DNA of 64,000 bases from Leuctra nigra (Eukaryota > Arthropoda > Insecta > Plecoptera > Leuctridae). The position numbers were made by a program, and so were the translations under genes. Below, piece by piece: positions 60,085 through 64,000 of this stretch (positions are counted from its first letter, which is position 1; the number at the start of each line of letters is the position of its first letter). The stretch covers positions 27,002,345 to 27,066,344 of the forward strand of contig OW203762.1 in NCBI GenBank assembly GCA_934045905.1, in the 5' to 3' direction. Under the pieces are notes generated by a model, which had not been told where the DNA came from, did not search any database, and saw only the letters and a list, made by a program, of their open reading frames with translations.

Positions 60085-60360
60085 TGTTTTGACAGGTGTC
60101 AGTGGACTGTATCTTATAGTAGAGGGGAAATTTAATGTTTAAAAGTATTTATTAAGAGAAAATGTACAACATGTCAATCAAAGATTTATTACATAGACAA
60201 GTGAAGTTAAGAAAGAAGAAGAACAAATACCAAGGTTAAATAATATAAAAGAGTGAAATATATGTTAAAGCCGTGAAACATCAGGATAAGCAAGGCTTAT
60301 AAAAGCAAATAAACAATTGAGGAAATACAAGAAAAGCAACAAGTCCAGCATAACTGGCTC
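60085..60360. mobile_element. 276-bp insertion, 9-bp duplication
   Basis: AAACATTAT flanks both sides (60076-60084, 60361-60369); X1 has TAAACATCATAAAA instead. No TIR or recognised coding motif. Confidence 0.7.
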
Positions 60361-60999
60361 AAACATTATAAAAACTTGGCACTGTACAATAAAAATAAAG
60401 GTTTGAGTCGATTTACACGTATTCTAAGATATGGCCGAGGACCTAAATATTGGTTTAAGTGAAACATTACATTTTTAAACTTGTTTTGAAATTTGGTTTA
60501 TGTAATATGTTTTGAAAAATTATTGACAAACTATTGGAACTTGAAAATATTGTTTATGGAAAATTGAAATAAATTGAGTGGTAAACGCCATGACATACAA
60601 CAAAATATCCAGCTGTTTTTAAATGTCGAGTCGTAACGCTGTGGTTATCAACTTCGTTAAATAAAACTAGGAAAACTCTCTGTGCCTATTCACCATCCTT
60701 GCTGCACGTACTGAGCAAGTAAGCGATTACCGAAAGCAATACAGAGAGAAAATACTGATAAAATACAAAACAGCTAAACGCCATGGACAAATACGGCTGA
60801 GGAGCATTGTATCAAAAACGCAATATGCAAATCAAGCTTATTTTTCTGTTAGGGTAGAAACACATGAATAGCAACCTACAGCTAATATTTATAGAAAATT
60901 TCGTTTATCTCGATTCTATGCTTGATTGACATGTTGTGATTTGAAACTATACTCTTCGATTATATATGAGGATCAGAGTATAACATGCATTTGCACTTG

Positions 61000-61883
61000 T
61001 TGAGCGAGCGTAGCGAGCGTCACCACGGTACTCTTATGGCACTTTCTCTGTGTGTTTTTTTGTTTGTATTTTTTTTTGTCCTCACAGCCCAGGTTAAACC
61101 GCACATTCAATCGATCTGAAACTTTGCACGTATGCTAACGTAATCTATGCGGTCCCTAGGATCGTTTTTGGACGGGCTCCTGTGATTGGTTCAAGTTTTA
61201 AAAAAATTATCTTTTGATTGGTTGCTCCGATCAATTTGAAATTTAACGAAGTCATTACAACCAACATTGTACCCAATCATACAAAATTTCAGCCAAATCC
61301 TCCTATTGGTTAAAATTTAAAACCACATTTCCTGTGTTTTTTTAAATTTAAACTAGAACCGTTTGACCGATCAACTTAAAACTTTGCATGGTCATTGGGA
61401 CCAGCATTATCTGTATTTTTGACAACTAATCTGTGTTTAAATCCAAAAGTTATTGACAGTTTACGGACATTTTGCGTGTTTGATGTAAAATTTCTTGAAT
61501 TTCATATTTCACGGTGACTTCGACTCTTCAGTTCTAATCCAAGGTAGTTAGAGAAGAAACTTTCAATCTCATATGAAATTTAATAATAATGACCGTTCAA
61601 CAGTTTGATCTGATATTGTGTGAGTGGTCCCAGGTATATTTTTTAAACGAGACCCTGTGTTTTTGAAAATTAACAATCATAAAGGTTCCATCGATCAACT
61701 TAAAACTTTGCATGGTTATTGGGACCAATATTTTAGGAATTTTTTGATATTTTCATACAAGTCTTTGACGAAATTAAAGAATTATTGGCTTTTAATTACA
61801 TTTTTGATAGACAGAATTTTGGTTTGAGGTGTTGCGTGTATCCGTGCTCGCTCATCAACGCGTTACACAGAGCGTTTTCCTAG
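61000..61883 (+). mobile_element. Helitron-like element H8
   Basis: Full-length, starts TTGAGCGAGCGTAGCGAGCG, ends GAGCGTTTTCCTAG. X1 near 53562-53580 is its empty site, and X2 near 61910-61935 is in turn the empty site for H5. Confidence 0.72.
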
Positions 61884-64000
61884 TAGGTATATTACATATC
61901 TACAGTCTATCTATACTATCCGACATATTATTATGATTTGACTGCTACCAGACCGCCACTGCCAACATAATTAAAAAATACGTCTAAAGTTTTGGATTTG
62001 TCTATCTACTACTGAGCTGAGTATAAGCAGGATTCGCTGGTAAATAATCAGCGTAAAAGCGGCATCAAACAGGAAACATACGAATGTTGAATCTAGATTG
62101 AATGTTAAATATGAAAGAGACCGTGTGTACAGCCGTTATTGGTTATTTTAAAGAATTTTATTTAGTGACAATCAAAAATTATTGTCAGCCTGTTACGCAC
62201 ATAACCGGAAATTGAAAGAGTGATTTCTGCGCAACTCAGAGTGTCGATTGTAAACCAACCAATAACAACCAAAACGTATGAACTATTTTATGGTAAAAGA
62301 TGAAATTTGAAGGAGATGTCCCTTAAGTCATATAAAATCGATTTGGCTATAATATCATTGATCTTTCGCCCCTGTGGTCAGGTAACCTCTGGGAGTCAAA
62401 TTACAAATACTCGTAATTAATTACTGAATTAACATTTTTAGTGAATGTTTGCTGTATTATGGGAATTCCTATATTATATAAGTGATATGATAAAACAAAA
62501 ATAATCCCAAAATTCCACGTTATGGTTATTTTGGGGTCAATTTGAGTCAGTGACAAACATCGTATTTCTTATAATATTTAATTATTTCTTATTTTTAATA
62601 AAGATAAAAATGTCATGGAAGTATAATAACAATTATAATAACCACATTTGTTGAGGATTAGTGATTAATAGTCCCAAAGTATAATTCCAAAGTTCCAAAC
62701 TATAGTTCCAAAGTCTTGGAAGTATAATAACAATCATAATAACCAAATTTGTTGAGGATTAGTGATTAATAGTCCCAAAACTCAACATTTTGATTAAATT
62801 ATGGTTTACATCAAGCCATATTACTACCCTAGATGCACAAAATTTGGCTGAGATGTTCCTTAGCATACAAGAAAAACATTTGACAATGATTCGTACGGTG
62901 CGCATAGCAACACATTGAAATGTATTGGAAGATAAATAAATCCGACAGTAGCAGCAAGTTATGTATCATCCAAATACATTGTTTAATTGTGATACCAGTC
63001 GTTTCGTAAGAGAAAATGTACTTCAATACTTCTATCAAATATGTACCTAATGGAATTGATATGGTTTGGTGCATTGAATCGATAAGATAATTATTTGTTC
63101 AAGAAAAGGCAGGTCCATGGCAAGTACATAGTACTGAGATAAAGGAAAAAGTGTATGATAGTATGTGAATAATGGTTTTAAGGAGGCTCGATGACTTCTT
63201 GCACTTTAGTCCAGTAATTCTAGTGAAAAAATCAGCATAACCCACCACTAATTGCAACAGAAGCGTTTTTGTTACCGTTCGATTCAGAAAAGTGTCCTCT
63301 ACAACATATCCAAAATCGACCGAAATCGCTGCATTTTGCAGGTACCTTTTTTGGATACGATTGAAGACGAAATGGGTTGACGAAATGATTTGAAATTTTA
63401 ATCATGATTAGATTAAAATACAAACTTAGGGTTATCACTTGGTACAACATTAATTTTTTACTTCGTTAATTAGTAATAATTAGTTAATTTTGGTAAAAAA
63501 TGAGCTATTTTCTCATCTAGGTGGGTGCCGTATAAAATGTCAATAAAAAAATGTGCCAAGTGATAATCCTAAGTTTGTCTTTTATCTAATTATGATTAAA
63601 ATTTGAGATCAATTGGTTCGCGGGTGGCGAGAATTTTTCTGGCAAAGACTTCGTAAATGGGACGTAAATTGACTGTGACAAAAACTCTAATAATTTACTT
63701 ATTTTTACAAATAGAATTCTGATTTGAAGTGTAGTATTCATACTGTGTTCTGACAGCTATAACATCAGTAAAATGAAGGATATATTAACAGTAATATGAT
63801 CTATTTCGAATTAAATAATCCAAAATGTTTTACTCTAGAGGGTTTTCATGACCCCAATTTCATCCCAGAACAATCGTGAATGACATTTGAAAACACAATC
63901 TAGCTGGATCAACCATTTATTTCACTTCTAAAATGTTAAAAATTGAATTTTATAAAAATATTTTTTTTCTCCCATTTACGAAGTCTTTGCCAGAAAAATA
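61884..64000. other. Right-end intergenic sequence
   Basis: No gene is supported. A ~67-bp segment is repeated at 62614-62682 and 62717-62783 (GAAGTATAATAACAAT...). An inverted repeat joins 63383-63443 with 63553-63620, and another joins 63634-63662 (TTTTTCTGGCAAAGACTTCG) with 63971-63999 at the very edge, probably a MITE cut by the window. Confidence 0.5.

Larger units (their letters stand above)
58949..60999. repeat. Duplicated segment X2
   Basis: Second copy of the segment at 51807-53608, enlarged by three insertions at 59247-59772, 59878-60049 and 60085-60360. It lacks the Helitron-like insertion H4. Similarity continues beyond H8 at ~61895-61935. Confidence 0.85.

Overview
The window is animal, almost certainly insect, nuclear DNA. 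It is AT-rich, its genes have several short exons with GT-AG introns, and it is crowded with transposable elements of many classes. The gene content is a microsomal CYP4-like P450, secreted trypsin-fold proteins, a secreted C-type lectin, small cysteine-rich secreted proteins and the conserved GTPase GPN1. The order cannot be fixed from the sequence; the general character would suit a hemipteran, but that is a guess. Gene models were assembled by hand from splice sites, reading phase and family conservation.

Layout. 659-3223 (+): last three exons of a CYP4-type cytochrome P450. 4542-7008 (+): an 84-residue secreted six-cysteine peptide gene with a LINE fragment in its second intron. 8844-11126 (+): a secreted C-type lectin, also with a LINE fragment in an intron. 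12093-17220 (-) and 20403-30445 (+): a head-to-head pair of serine protease homologues made by inverted duplication. 31658-36943 (+): a third, diverged homologue. In all three the catalytic His, Asp and Ser are replaced (Arg, Asn, Ala), so they should be non-catalytic. 40634-47234 (-): complete five-exon GPN1. 48500-51806 (+): a 5'-truncated LINE with a long open reverse transcriptase frame. 55662-58223 (+): a secreted Cys-rich protein with EF-hand-like loops; a displaced copy of part of its last exon lies at 37906-37988 (-).

Repeats dominate the rest. The most striking is a 4.4-kb foldback element (22116-26520): two arms of about 2.1-2.2 kb, internal tandem repeats, a 58-bp loop and an exact 9-bp target duplication. 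It sits inside a 1-kb Helitron-like element, which itself sits in intron 2 of the second protease homologue. The Helitron-like family recurs through the window. Two diverged copies of one segment (51807-53608 and 58949-61935) act as empty sites for each other's insertions and so date several elements. Many MITEs carry readable TIRs and target duplications (hAT-like 8 bp, others 2-4 bp), some nested inside one another.

Taken together the genes look like a mixed neighbourhood: one detoxification or lipid-oxidation enzyme, a group of small secreted proteins (lectin, protease homologues, Cys-rich peptides) that could act in haemolymph, gut or glandular secretions, and one housekeeping GTPase. Only the three protease homologues are clearly related to one another.
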